64,000 bases of DNA from Arcicella rigui (GCF_034929435.1 NZ_JAYFUM010000028.1:46641-110640); one strand, 5' to 3'; positions 35,561-44,189 are shown, counted from the stretch's first letter. Made by a program: numbers and translations. The notes: generated by a model not told the origin, from the sequence alone.

Positions 35561-35583
35561 GGCATTATATAAAATTAAGTATT

Positions 35584-36450
35584 TTAAAGTGTATCTATTT
35601 CATTCTCAGAAAGCCCCGTCAAGTCAGCAATATCGGAAGAGGACAAGCCTTTGCTTTTCATTTTTCTGGCAATTTCTAACTTTTCTTCTAATTTCCCTTT
35701 TTGTGTTCCTTCTAATAATCCTTCCTGCTTCCCTTCATCGAAAGCTGAATCAATTACTCCTTTCAAATCTCTATAAATTTTCAAACTTTGTTCATAATCT
35801 AATCTTTCCTGCTCGGTGTATTTGGCTATTTCAGCTTTTTCAAAGGCTTGGACAAATACTTCGTCTTTGAATATTTCAGGGATGGTTTCAAAGTCTTCAA
35901 GATGTCGAATGAAAAATAACCACTTATCTAATCGGCTTATTAATTCCTGTTCCGTTTTTTTGAAATGAGGCATTTCTAAATAAACAAACTTCAACTTTTC
36001 ATAAAATACTTGGTTGTGTTGGTCTTTGAGTTGCACGGTGTGAATTACTTCTCCTTGCCCAGACTTGATATGGTCATCAAACTTAAAATCAAGAATACCA
36101 ATGCAATAAACGTATTTCAGTTGATAATTCCATTCACCTTTTTCTGCTTGCTCTTGAATGGGAAAAGTGGCATAATAAACGGTTCTATCCTTAAAATAAT
36201 TCTGTTTAGCCTTTTGAAGCTCTACAATGATTTTTTCACCAGCACTGTTTTCGCAATAAATATCGTAAATCACTTTTCTATCGGCTTCCTTATGCCCCAG
36301 TTTATCTTTGTCCTTGAAAGTCAAGTCCACGATGTTGGCTTCTGGCAATAGATTCCCCAGAAAATCTATCAAAAGAGGCTTACTGGCTTCTTCTCCAAAG
36401 ATTTTCTTAAAACCAAAGTCCGTAAAAGGGTTTACATATTTTGCTTTCAT
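35584..36450 (-). CDS. Rpn-family PD-(D/E)XK nuclease/transposase-like protein, copy 2
   Basis: This 288-residue tandem paralogue of the preceding entry lies 23 nt from it on the same strand. The nuclease core is the same, and differences cluster in the linker (here EGLLEGTQKGKLEEKLEIARK) and at GHKEADR. Both copies keep the catalytic Asp and ExQ, so both look intact. Probably arose by duplication followed by sequence homogenisation of the core. Confidence 0.88.
   Translation of the reverse strand: MKAKYVNPFTDFGFKKIFGEEASKPLLIDFLGNLLPEANIVDLTFKDKDKLGHKEADRKVIYDIYCENSAGEKIIVELQKAKQNYFKDRTVYYATFPIQEQAEKGEWNYQLKYVYCIGILDFKFDDHIKSGQGEVIHTVQLKDQHNQVFYEKLKFVYLEMPHFKKTEQELISRLDKWLFFIRHLEDFETIPEIFKDEVFVQAFEKAEIAKYTEQERLDYEQSLKIYRDLKGVIDSAFDEGKQEGLLEGTQKGKLEEKLEIARKMKSKGLSSSDIADLTGLSENEIDTL
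35749..36264 (-). repeat. Second copy of the 516-nt identical segment
   Basis: Partner of 34859-35374, in direct orientation at an offset of 890 nt. The identity ends at an A/G difference (35375 against 36265). Confidence 0.85.
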
Positions 36451-36604
36451 TTACTTAATCTTGTTATTAGGCAAAGTTATACTTTTTAGGTCGTAGGTAA
36501 TTCTATTTTGTTTGAAATCATCGGTTTAATTCATCTTTTCAACACTCTTACTCAGGATATTTTCCCGCTATTTTACACTCATCACATTTAAAAATTGTAA
36601 AACG

Positions 36605-37324
36605 CTACATTTTTTTTGCAATCAAATCCATAGCGACAGCCACTAAAATTAATACTATATCAAACGAACCAAAACCCAATAAATATGCAAATAGTGCCTT
36701 TAAGAAACTTTTGAAACCTTTCTCAAAAAACTGCCCGATAGCCCAAGCGACATAAAATACTATAGACAAATAAAAGACTGAATCAAAAACAGTATTGCTA
36801 ACAAATTTCGTAACGATTGGATGTATGGAAAACCATAACATACCTTCACCCATGATAAAACACAACAAAACGCCGATTTCGTAAATATTATAAGAATACT
36901 TTCTGAAAAATCTCTTCGTCCAAAAGGCAATGAATACTAACATCAGAATATTGGCATATCCATAATTATTCTGAACCCACAGCATCACGTCATTTACGCT
37001 TGAAGTACCATATTGTTTTTTTAGCTGTTCTTCGCTAAGTAAATCTACTTCTAAGTAGCTCGTAATCAAGCTATAAATTACTGAACAGAGAATCAAAAAA
37101 GTTACGGGTTTGGTACAAGCATTTCTATCCGTGTTGAGATAATGATGAATCAGTTTATCTGGACGAAATAATAATTCACGAACAGTAAACAAAAAACCTC
37201 GTTCGTAGCCAATCAGGTTTAGGAATTCTTCCACTGCATATTTTCTATCAACCCTTTCCAATATAATTTCTTGTTCCTTAGTAGTATTTACCTGATTAGG
37301 ACGATTTAAGTATTCACTTTTCAT
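36605..37324 (-). CDS. DUF3667-like integral membrane protein
   Basis: This 239-residue protein has a soluble N-terminus of about 75 residues including FLFTVRELLFRPDKLIHHYLNTDR, then about five membrane helices. The segment up to NACTKPVTFLILCSVIY resembles DUF3667 proteins (PGKFI-YL--DR---PI-FL), but the usual N-terminal zinc ribbon is missing. Function is unknown. It lies between Rpn-family genes and may belong to the same accessory island. Confidence 0.65.
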   Translation of the reverse strand: MKSEYLNRPNQVNTTKEQEIILERVDRKYAVEEFLNLIGYERGFLFTVRELLFRPDKLIHHYLNTDRNACTKPVTFLILCSVIYSLITSYLEVDLLSEEQLKKQYGTSSVNDVMLWVQNNYGYANILMLVFIAFWTKRFFRKYSYNIYEIGVLLCFIMGEGMLWFSIHPIVTKFVSNTVFDSVFYLSIVFYVAWAIGQFFEKGFKSFLKALFAYLLGFGSFDIVLILVAVAMDLIAKKM

Positions 37325-37406
37325 GTTCGTTAAACAGAGGTATTTAGTTTGTGTGATTTAGCTTTTATTTGCTTCATTCAAAAATAGAGAAAAATTGGCA
37401 ATAAAA

Positions 37407-37448
37407 AATCTCCCATCTTACCATATTGAAATGATAAAATGAGAGATT
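37407..37448 (-). terminator. Hairpin terminator of the third Rpn-like gene (AATCTC type)
   Basis: The arms AATCTC / GAGATT extend inward through CATCTTACCAT / ATGATAAAATG, which pairs fully on the minus-strand RNA with G-U wobbles. A T-rich run follows on the minus strand. Related hairpins occur at 38312 and 39502. Confidence 0.75.
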
Positions 37449-37467
37449 GTATTTTATGGGCAAAAAA

Positions 37468-38274
37468 TTACTTTTCGGAATTGAGTTTTTCTTGAATACT
37501 TTTTACGAAGTCTAAGGTGACTTTTGCCATTTTTGCAATTTTGTCAACGGACAGACCACTTTCACGTAAAAGATTCTCAACTATTTCCTTTTTGGTATTG
37601 ATAACGAGATAATCGTTTTCTGCATCAATATATTTGGCAATGTTCTGTATCATGTCGTCAAATTTTAAATCTAATTTACGAAGTTTAGATAATACTCGCA
37701 ATTGTCTTAAATACTTTTGAAAAGTTCTTTGTTCTGAAGTAGTTTCTTCAAGTCTATGAATTATTTCGTTTAAAGCATTTTCAGGTTTTTCTTCACCAAA
37801 ATTACTTAAAACAGCTAAAATTATTTCTTCTGGATTATTAGAAACTAAAAAGCGTTTATAGTCAAATTCAGTAATATTAATCATTTGAAACTGAAAATAA
37901 TTCCCATCTTCTGCCAAAATAGATTGCATTTTGGGTTTGCCACTTCCAATAAAAATCACATACTGTCGAACAGGTAAATGATATTTATATTTGAGTAAAC
38001 CCCAATAATCAATCATTCTGTAAATCATTTTTGAATAATCATCTACTTGAAATTCAAGATGTAGTATAAACTTCCGACCATTAGGGTCAGTTATTATCCT
38101 TAAAGCATCCGCTTCTTTTTCTTTTGTTTGTTGAAGCTTTTCTTTTATCACTTCTGCTTTACTAACCTTAAAACCCAAGACACTATTCATCAAAGCAGGT
38201 ATGATGCTCTCAATATTCTCCTTTACGATTTTATCGTACTGATTACCTTCTTGTTTTGTAGATTTCTTTTCCAT
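37468..38274 (-). CDS. Diverged Rpn-like PD-(D/E)XK nuclease family protein
   Basis: This 268-residue protein starts (after MEKKSTKQEGNQ) with YDKIVKENIESIIPALMNSVLG. It carries a putative nuclease core ADALRI (Asp) and LHLEFQVDD (Glu-x-Gln), as in the Rpn/DUF4351-type families, but is only distantly related to the tandem pair. The C-terminus ends DFVKSIQEKLNSEK. The ATG at 38274 is preferred over an in-frame TTG 15 nt upstream. A deleted pseudogene of the same subfamily lies at 62849-63212. Confidence 0.78.
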   Translation of the reverse strand: MEKKSTKQEGNQYDKIVKENIESIIPALMNSVLGFKVSKAEVIKEKLQQTKEKEADALRIITDPNGRKFILHLEFQVDDYSKMIYRMIDYWGLLKYKYHLPVRQYVIFIGSGKPKMQSILAEDGNYFQFQMINITEFDYKRFLVSNNPEEIILAVLSNFGEEKPENALNEIIHRLEETTSEQRTFQKYLRQLRVLSKLRKLDLKFDDMIQNIAKYIDAENDYLVINTKKEIVENLLRESGLSVDKIAKMAKVTLDFVKSIQEKLNSEK

Positions 38275-38311
38275 ATTCAAAACTAACAATATTTCAATAA
38301 ATCGAAATAAA

Positions 38312-38353
38312 AATCTCCTATTCTACCTTATGGAAAAGGTAAAATGAGAGATT
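38312..38353 (-). terminator. Hairpin (AATCTC type) downstream of the AbiGi-like gene
   Basis: AATCTC (38312-38317) / GAGATT (38348-38353) with inner pairs ATT-TACC / GGTA-AT is followed by a T run on the minus strand. It is closely similar to the hairpin at 37407-37448. Confidence 0.7.
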
Positions 38354-38384
38354 GGTGATTTACAGTAAATTAGTCGAAACATTC

Positions 38385-38524
38385 TCCTCAGAAGTCTTTA
38401 CATTTTACACAATCCATAAATATTTTTCCGCAGAGCTATTTTACTTTTCCTCAGAAGGCTTTGCATTTTCCACAATCCATAAATATTTTTCCGCTGAGCT
38501 ATTTTACTTTTCCTCAGAAACTCG
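38385..38524. repeat. 21-nt tandem array, higher-order 63-nt period
   Basis: Units of 21 nt beginning TCC or TAC repeat six times plus a partial copy. The sequence TCCTCAGAA recurs at 38385, 38448 and 38511, exactly 63 nt apart, so three different 21-nt units make a 63-nt supercycle. An open frame across it exists only because 21 is a multiple of 3, and I see no start codon or protein signal. Confidence 0.85.
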
Positions 38525-38576
38525 TTCAAGACTGTGTCTTGGACGTTTGTTTAATACTTGATTGAGTTTTGATTAC

Positions 38577-39410
38577 TTAAAAGTCATTCTTAATCCGTTC
38601 AAGAGATAAAACTTTGCTAATAAGTAAATCTAATTCTTCATTATTTTTATAAATATTTTTAGATTTTCTAATAGCTTTGATGATTGTTGGAATCTCGGAT
38701 TCCTTTTTTACAAAAATATAATCAATATCTTTTGATTCGAATCTTAATTCTGTGCCTTCTATATTTTTCTTTTTTGACAAACGCTCCCCTCTCCAAATAT
38801 CATATTCAGCTTCAGACATTATAGAGTCATAATATTTATGACCATCACTGATTTCAGAAGCCACTGGTACATAACGCCATTCCCTTTCGTCATAGAATTT
38901 ATAATCAAGAATATCAGGTTTTCCTTTTCTCTTTAATACACCTTTATAATTTTTTATAAAAGATAACTGCCCTATTACTGCATTTATTTTCAACTCTCTA
39001 TCTTTATCATTTATTGGTTTTATAGTGACTATATCTCCATTTCTTTCTTCTATTAGAGAAGTTCTAAAACTCCCGTATTTATCGTTTACGATAACTTCTC
39101 TTATCAAAGGCTCAATAAGCTTTGCAATAGAAGACTCCTTTTCCATATAAAGTACAGGGTTTATTCTATTTAATTCTGCCCATTCTTTTTTAAGACCTAT
39201 TCCATAATTTCCATATTTATCAGTATGTGATGTAATGTTACTTATTGGAATATCGCAAAATGAAATCATTGGAATACCAAGTTTATATTTAGCTTCATTA
39301 AGTTCAAAAACCTCTTTACAATAATGTGTTGTAAAAAAACCTTCAAGAATCTTTTCAAGAGAAGCCCTGCGTTTAGTAAAATGTAGAATAGAATTCGGAC
39401 TTATTGCCAT
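38577..39410 (-). CDS. AbiGi-type abortive-infection antitoxin family protein
   Basis: This 277-residue cytosolic protein matches my memory of the AbiGi family (Lactococcus AbiG system, antitoxin component). The features are an N-terminal SILHFTKRRASLEKIL, the IPMISFCDIPIS segment, YGNYGIGLKKEWA and the later FYDEREWRYVP. AbiG systems abort phage infection through the AbiGii toxin. No AbiGii-like gene is adjacent, so it is an orphan here, possibly with a distant or unrelated partner. It lies in an island with Rpn nucleases. Confidence 0.75.
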   Translation of the reverse strand: MAISPNSILHFTKRRASLEKILEGFFTTHYCKEVFELNEAKYKLGIPMISFCDIPISNITSHTDKYGNYGIGLKKEWAELNRINPVLYMEKESSIAKLIEPLIREVIVNDKYGSFRTSLIEERNGDIVTIKPINDKDRELKINAVIGQLSFIKNYKGVLKRKGKPDILDYKFYDEREWRYVPVASEISDGHKYYDSIMSEAEYDIWRGERLSKKKNIEGTELRFESKDIDYIFVKKESEIPTIIKAIRKSKNIYKNNEELDLLISKVLSLERIKNDF

Positions 39411-39501
39411 AGTTATTTATTTTTAAATTTGAATTACTCATATCAAATGAACTAAATTTAAGAAAGTATTCAGTTTTGATTTTTAACAAAAAAAGTGCTA
39501 C

Positions 39502-39547
39502 AAAATCTCCTTTCAAAAATTTGAAAGAATTCCTAAAAGGAGATTTT
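39502..39547 (-). terminator. Terminator region downstream of dnaK (AATCTC type)
   Basis: AAAATCTCCTTT / AAAAGGAGATTTT, extended outward by AAGTG / CACTT, forms a stem of about 18 pairs. It lies beyond array C, about 65 nt after the dnaK stop on the minus strand, and shares the AATCTC arm with the hairpins at 37407 and 38312. Confidence 0.7.
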
Positions 39548-39582
39548 ATAACACTTTATATCTAAAAATCAGTCGGAGACTG

Positions 39583-39610
39583 ATGGCTCATCGCTCAAGG
39601 CTCAAAGCTA
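39583..39610 (-). repeat. Heptamer array C (four units, single arm) after dnaK
   Basis: On the minus strand, reading away from dnaK, the units are TAGCTTT, GAGCCTT, GAGCGAT and GAGCCAT, so a TAG or TGA occurs every seven bases. It begins 3 nt after the dnaK stop. No second arm is visible; the terminator at 39502 follows. Confidence 0.75.
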
Positions 39611-39613
39611 TTT

Positions 39614-41518
39614 TTACTTCACTTCCTCAAAAGGAACATCTTCTGCTTGTGAAGAAGAACCAGCGTCAGCTGTTTGACCAGCATCGCCAGTTGGTTGTCC
39701 TGCCTGAGGGCCGCTTTGTGCATACATTTCTTGCGAAGCTGCTGCCCATGCGTTGTTTAATTTTTCAAGAGCTGAATCAATTGACGCTACATCACGTGAA
39801 CCGTGTGCAGTACGCAATTCTGCTAAAGCTCCTTCAATGGCTGATTTGTTACCTGCCGAAAGTTTCTCGCCGTACTCTTTCAATTGTTTTTCTGTTTGGA
39901 AAATCAATGAATCAGCTTGGTTGATTTTTTCGATTTTTTCACGTTCTGCTTTATCTTCTGCCTCATGTGCTTTCGCTTCTTGACGCATTTTTTCGATTTC
40001 TGCATCAGTCAAACCACTTGAAGCTTCGATACGGATATTGCTTTCTTTTCCTGTTCCTTTATCTTTTGCAGATACGTGAAGGATACCGTTGGCATCAATA
40101 TCGAAAGTTACTTCTACTTGTGGAACGCCACGTGGTGCTGGTGGAATACCGTCTAAGTGGAAACGTCCTAATGAACGGTTCTGACTTGCTAACGGACGCT
40201 CACCTTGTAATACGTTCAATTCTACCGAAGGTTGGTTGTCTGAAGCAGTCGAGAATGTTTCAGATTTTTTCGTAGGAATTGTAGTGTTAGCTTCGATTAA
40301 TTTAGTGAAAACACCACCCATTGTTTCGATACCTAACGATAAAGGAATAACGTCTAACAATAATACGTCTTTTACTTCACCTGTTAATACACCTCCTTGA
40401 ACAGCCGCACCGATTGCCACAGCTTCGTCAGGGTTTACACCTTTAGAAGGTTTTCTTCCGAAGAATTTCTCTACTTCTTCAACTACTTTAGGAATACGAG
40501 TTGAACCACCTACCAAGATAACTTCGTTGATGTCTGAGTTGGTAAAGCCTGAATTTTTCATTGCACGCTTACAAGGTTCAAGCATTCTTTGGATTAATGA
40601 ATCAGCTAATTGCTCGAATTTTGCACGTGACAAAGTACGAACCAAGTGCTTAGGCATACCATCCACAGGGAAGATATAAGGCAAGTTGATTTCAGTAGAA
40701 GCACCCGAAGACAATTCGATTTTTGCTTTTTCAGCCGCTTCTTTCAAACGTTGAAGAGCCATAGCATCTTTACGTAAGTCAACACCTTCATCTTTTTTGA
40801 ATTCGTCTGCCAACCATTCGATGATTACTTGGTCGAAGTCGTCACCACCTAAGTGAGTATCACCGTCAGTAGATTTTACTTCAAATACGCCATCACCTAA
40901 TTCTAATACTGAAATATCGAAAGTACCACCACCTAAGTCGAATACAGCGATTTTCATATCTTTACCGCCTTTATCAAGACCGTAAGCTAAAGCTGCTGCT
41001 GTTGGCTCGTTGATGATACGTTTTACGTCTAAACCTGCAATTTGTCCAGCTTCTTTAGTAGCCTGACGTTCTGCATCATTAAAATATGCTGGAACAGTAA
41101 TTACTGCTTCTGAAACAGTTTGCCCTAAATAATCTTCGGCAGTTTGCTTCATTTTAGTAAGAATCTGAGCCGAAATTTCTTGAGGTGTGTACAAACGGTC
41201 ACCGATGCGTACACGTGGAGTATCGTTTGAACCTTGTTCTACGGTGTATGCAATCGTTTTTAATTCACTACCAACTTCTGAGAAACGTTTACCCATAAAA
41301 CGTTTGATAGATGAAATAGTGTTTTTTGGATTCGTGATAGCCTGGCGTTTGGCAGCGTCTCCGACTTTACGTTCACCGTTACCATTATCTAAGAAGGCAA
41401 CGATTGAAGGTGTAGTACGACGACCTTCTGAGTTAGCGATTACGACTGGCTCGTTACCTTCCATTACAGCTACGCAAGAGTTGGTTGTTCCTAAGTCAAT
41501 ACCGATAATTTTTCCCAT
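39614..41518 (-). CDS. dnaK: Chaperone protein DnaK (Hsp70)
   Basis: DnaK is the ATP-driven Hsp70 chaperone. The 634 residues start MGKIIGIDLGTTNSCVAV and have the phosphate-2 loop FDLGGGTFDIS, the linker region VLLLDVIPLSLGIETMGG, a substrate-binding domain and a Gln/Gly/Ala-rich C-terminal tail ending DVPFEEVK. dnaJ and grpE are not adjacent. Upstream (41519-41771) I see no clear -7 box or CIRCE element. Confidence 0.98.
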   Translation of the reverse strand: MGKIIGIDLGTTNSCVAVMEGNEPVVIANSEGRRTTPSIVAFLDNGNGERKVGDAAKRQAITNPKNTISSIKRFMGKRFSEVGSELKTIAYTVEQGSNDTPRVRIGDRLYTPQEISAQILTKMKQTAEDYLGQTVSEAVITVPAYFNDAERQATKEAGQIAGLDVKRIINEPTAAALAYGLDKGGKDMKIAVFDLGGGTFDISVLELGDGVFEVKSTDGDTHLGGDDFDQVIIEWLADEFKKDEGVDLRKDAMALQRLKEAAEKAKIELSSGASTEINLPYIFPVDGMPKHLVRTLSRAKFEQLADSLIQRMLEPCKRAMKNSGFTNSDINEVILVGGSTRIPKVVEEVEKFFGRKPSKGVNPDEAVAIGAAVQGGVLTGEVKDVLLLDVIPLSLGIETMGGVFTKLIEANTTIPTKKSETFSTASDNQPSVELNVLQGERPLASQNRSLGRFHLDGIPPAPRGVPQVEVTFDIDANGILHVSAKDKGTGKESNIRIEASSGLTDAEIEKMRQEAKAHEAEDKAEREKIEKINQADSLIFQTEKQLKEYGEKLSAGNKSAIEGALAELRTAHGSRDVASIDSALEKLNNAWAAASQEMYAQSGPQAGQPTGDAGQTADAGSSSQAEDVPFEEVK

Positions 41519-41771
41519 TGTTAATTTTAATTAAGTATATGAATAAGATTTTTAATTTAACAGTAATGAGGCTTACAGAAATGTTTGCCTAATTTTGTTA
41601 TTGAAGTTTTACTTTTAGTATAAACTGTCAATTGTTTCCTTTCTTTTAACAATCTTAATGCCAGTAGCTTTTTAAAGCTTTTTTTATGACAGAATGACAG
41701 CATTGATTGTTTGCTTTGCCATAGTAACAGATAATATTTTTTAACACTGACAGAATACCATCCATTTTACC

Positions 41772-42689
41772 ATGAAAATATACATTCATACCAAATTTGA
41801 AGTAGCGGAAGTTGCCATCATCAAAGAACAACTTGCGGCAAAATACACATTAAGTATTGGCGAAGAGATTTCTCCTGAAAACCGTGAAGAGCAATTTCTC
41901 GAAGCAGACATTTGTTTTGGAAATGTGCCTTTAGCTTGGGCAAAGAAAACCACCAAACTTCAGTGGTTACAATTACATTCGGCTGGTCTCGACCCTTACC
42001 AACAATTAGGAAATCATACTTTTCAGATTACCAATCTTAAAGGCTTTTTTGGTACTTCGGTAGCTGAAACAGCAGTAGCAGGGATTTTAGCCATGTTTCG
42101 TGGAGTTGCCTATTTGAGCCAACTACAAACTGAATCAAAATGGATTGGTACTCCTTTGCGTTCGAGTTTACATTTACTTTCAAACGCCAAAGTATTAGTT
42201 TTGGGAGCTGGAGCAATCGGACAAAAAGTAAAGACTTTTTTGTCGGGCTTCAATTGTGAAACTACGGTTTTGGATTCTAAAACGGTAGTCAATTTAGACA
42301 ATTACTTACCTACAACCGACATCTTGGTGGCTACTTTGCCAGAAACGCCAGAAACGGTTGGTTTGTTGAATAAGACTCGTTTAGGAATGTTAAAATCCTC
42401 CGCTTTGTTTGTCAACGTTGGTAGAGGTTCGGCAGTTGATGAAGAGGCTTTGATTGAAATGTTACAACAAAATAAAATTTACGGAGCAGTTTTAGACGTT
42501 ACTGCCAAAGAACCAATCCCCGAAAATCATGTACTTTGGCACATGCCCAATGTATTATTGACACAACATACTTCTGGAGGCTGGGCAGAAGAGAATTTGG
42601 ATAAAATTAAGTTTTTTATCGAAAACCTTGAAAGATTTGAAAAAGGCGAAACTTTGGTAAATATAGCTAATTTGGAAAGAGGATATTAG
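41772..42689 (+). CDS. D-isomer specific 2-hydroxyacid dehydrogenase family protein
   Basis: This 305-residue NAD(P)-dependent oxidoreductase has the Rossmann dinucleotide motif VLGAGAIGQKV (about 143-153). It also has the catalytic set of the family: Arg in NVGRGSAVDEEAL, Glu in AKEPIPENH and His in LTQHTSGG. The substrate cannot be deduced; phosphoglycerate, glyoxylate or other 2-keto acids are possible. It is transcribed away from dnaK and is followed by heptamer array D. Confidence 0.85.
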   Translation: MKIYIHTKFEVAEVAIIKEQLAAKYTLSIGEEISPENREEQFLEADICFGNVPLAWAKKTTKLQWLQLHSAGLDPYQQLGNHTFQITNLKGFFGTSVAETAVAGILAMFRGVAYLSQLQTESKWIGTPLRSSLHLLSNAKVLVLGAGAIGQKVKTFLSGFNCETTVLDSKTVVNLDNYLPTTDILVATLPETPETVGLLNKTRLGMLKSSALFVNVGRGSAVDEEALIEMLQQNKIYGAVLDVTAKEPIPENHVLWHMPNVLLTQHTSGGWAEENLDKIKFFIENLERFEKGETLVNIANLERGY

Positions 42690-42691
42690 TA

Positions 42692-42820
42692 GATATGAGA
42701 TTTGAATTATGAAGTAGAAGTTAATTGTGGACGAATTTTTAAAGCAATTTGGGATTTCGGATTTCGGAAATTGGTAAAAAAAGTTTTTGATAAAGCCGAC
42801 ATCTGAAATCCGAAATCCAC
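42692..42820 (+). repeat. Heptamer array D (TGA-bearing run plus a CGGATTT palindrome)
   Basis: Four units from 42692 (GATATGA GATTTGA ATTATGA AGTAGAA) start 2 nt after the stop of the upstream gene. Then 42751-42771 (GGGATTT CGGATTT CGGAAAT) faces 42800-42820 (CATCTGA AATCCGA AATCCAC) as an inverted pair. The second part uses a unit without a stop triplet, unlike the other arrays. Confidence 0.65.
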
Positions 42821-42825
42821 AAGTA

Positions 42826-43557
42826 TTAAAGTTCTTCCAAATCGTAATAAGTAATAGACAAATTTTGAATTTGTTTGTATGGAATCAGTAGTTTACTCAC
42901 CACAAAATCATATTCGGTATGATTGATTTCATTGTCATTTGGTTCGTAACTTTTGTCAATAATTTTTCTTTTTACTTTTTTTAGTTCTACAATCTCCAAT
43001 TGTCCATCTTGTCCAATCCAATAATCAGTTAAGAAGCCCGAATACACCACAAAAGTATCGTCGATACTTACGCAAATGTTTACGTATTTATATACTTCGT
43101 CTTCTTTTTTCTTGGCAAAAGGTTTTCCAGAAAAGATATAATTCCATTTGTTATCAAAACGCAACAAAGGGATTTTTTCATCAAGTCGTTGAGTAATTAC
43201 TACATACATCAGTCCTCTGCCTGTGGCAAAACAGCCAAAACAAAGAAAAACACTATAAAAAAAAATCTGAGGGATATAATTACCAATAGCTGCGATGGTA
43301 GCATGGTCTGGATTGGTCAATAATTTACCAATCAGCATAAAATCAACGTAGTAATAGGGAACTAAGTAATTTACAAACAAAATACCTAAAGCTTGGAAGA
43401 AAATTCCAACGCCAACAGTAAAAACAATTTCCGAGAAATTGCTGGCACGCAGGTGATAGTTTGAAAATTCGGAAGAAAAATAGGCTCTACGGAATACTCC
43501 GCCCGGCAAAATGATTAGAATAATGATTAAAGCAAAGCCAAAGGTAATGGTGGTCAT
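42826..43557 (-). CDS. Membrane protein with cytosolic beta-rich tail, function unknown
   Basis: I do not recognise this 243-residue protein confidently. It has about three membrane helices (residues about 5-20, 45-70, 90-120), an N-terminal ILPGGVFRRAYF segment that recalls DUF6338-type proteins, and a soluble beta-rich C-terminus (about 140-243). It overlaps the preceding gene by 4 nt (ATGA), so the two are translationally coupled. Its only neighbours are uncharacterised or lipase/lysozyme-like, and an accessory role is possible. Confidence 0.6.
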   Translation of the reverse strand: MTTITFGFALIIILIILPGGVFRRAYFSSEFSNYHLRASNFSEIVFTVGVGIFFQALGILFVNYLVPYYYVDFMLIGKLLTNPDHATIAAIGNYIPQIFFYSVFLCFGCFATGRGLMYVVITQRLDEKIPLLRFDNKWNYIFSGKPFAKKKEDEVYKYVNICVSIDDTFVVYSGFLTDYWIGQDGQLEIVELKKVKRKIIDKSYEPNDNEINHTEYDFVVSKLLIPYKQIQNLSITYYDLEEL

Positions 43558-43784
43558 TGAATAATAGATTGGGTTTCTCCAAGTCGCACTAATTTATATG
43601 ACTTTTCTTTGATTTGAATCGTTGGTGGTACTTTCCCATGCTTGTCCATGTCGATAGCAAATAATAATTGCTTAGAAAGATTTTCGTCTGATAAGATTTT
43701 ACGAGACTGTTCTCCAAACACTGGAAAACCGTATTCTAATGAACCAAATAACAAATGTGCGATTTTTTTTATCACTTGTGTCAT
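43554..43784 (-). CDS. Small protein coupled to the adjacent membrane protein, function unknown
   Basis: This 76-residue protein (MTQVIKKIAHLLFGSLEYGFPVFGEQ...) has no signal peptide or clear domain. The C-terminal half (KVPPTIQIKEKSYKLVRLGETQ) looks beta-rich. Its stop overlaps the start of the next gene, indicating one operon. It is transcribed divergently from the patatin operon across a 405-nt AT-rich region. Confidence 0.55.
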   Translation of the reverse strand: MTQVIKKIAHLLFGSLEYGFPVFGEQSRKILSDENLSKQLLFAIDMDKHGKVPPTIQIKEKSYKLVRLGETQSIIQ

Positions 43785-44189
43785 TGTGTCTTTTTGTTAG
43801 TACTGATGGAAATTCAAAAATTCAACGTATAAAATTAAGCAACATATTGGTTAAGTAACAAATTTAAAGATAAAAAAATCCAATTTCTTGTCATTTTTCT
43901 TGCTTTTGGTATTTAGAATAAGCATTTATTCTAAAAGTAGCATTTGTACTTGTCCAAAATAAGGCATTTACCGTTTAATAAATTTTTAACGTATTTTTCT
44001 AAGAAATATTTGACCAAAAGTCATTATTTATCTATGTTTACTTCCACAACAAAAAATATAACTTACTGAAAATCAATTCAAATTTCTGCATAACAAGATT
44101 ATTCTCTAAAATAATCTTGGTGGAAAAGTATTGCCCGAATCAACCTTTTTAATTAGTGAAAATAAGTTTCAATTTTAAACATTAATACA
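43785..44189. promoter_or_regulatory. Divergent AT-rich control region with two palindromes
   Basis: The 405-nt gap between the two-gene minus-strand operon and the patatin operon contains a perfect palindrome TTTAGAATAA-GCAT-TTATTCTAAA (43912-43935) and a second one CAAGATTATT / AATAATCTTG (44094-44119) about 70 nt before the patatin ATG. Either could be an operator or attenuator. I see no gene and no clear TAnnTTTG box. Confidence 0.45.

Noticed and set aside
34706..36450. Insertion sequence with terminal inverted repeats around the Rpn genes
   Set aside because: The proteins belong to a transposase-like family, but I see no matching terminal inverted repeats or target duplications at the gene borders.
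38352..38561. 69-codon frame with a repeated 21-residue motif
   Set aside because: It starts at TTG inside a terminator hairpin, and the protein repeat is explained by the 63-nt DNA repeat.
41519..41771. CIRCE element or sigma-32-like promoter upstream of dnaK
   Set aside because: No inverted repeat of the CIRCE type and no clear TAnnTTTG box on the minus strand could be found.
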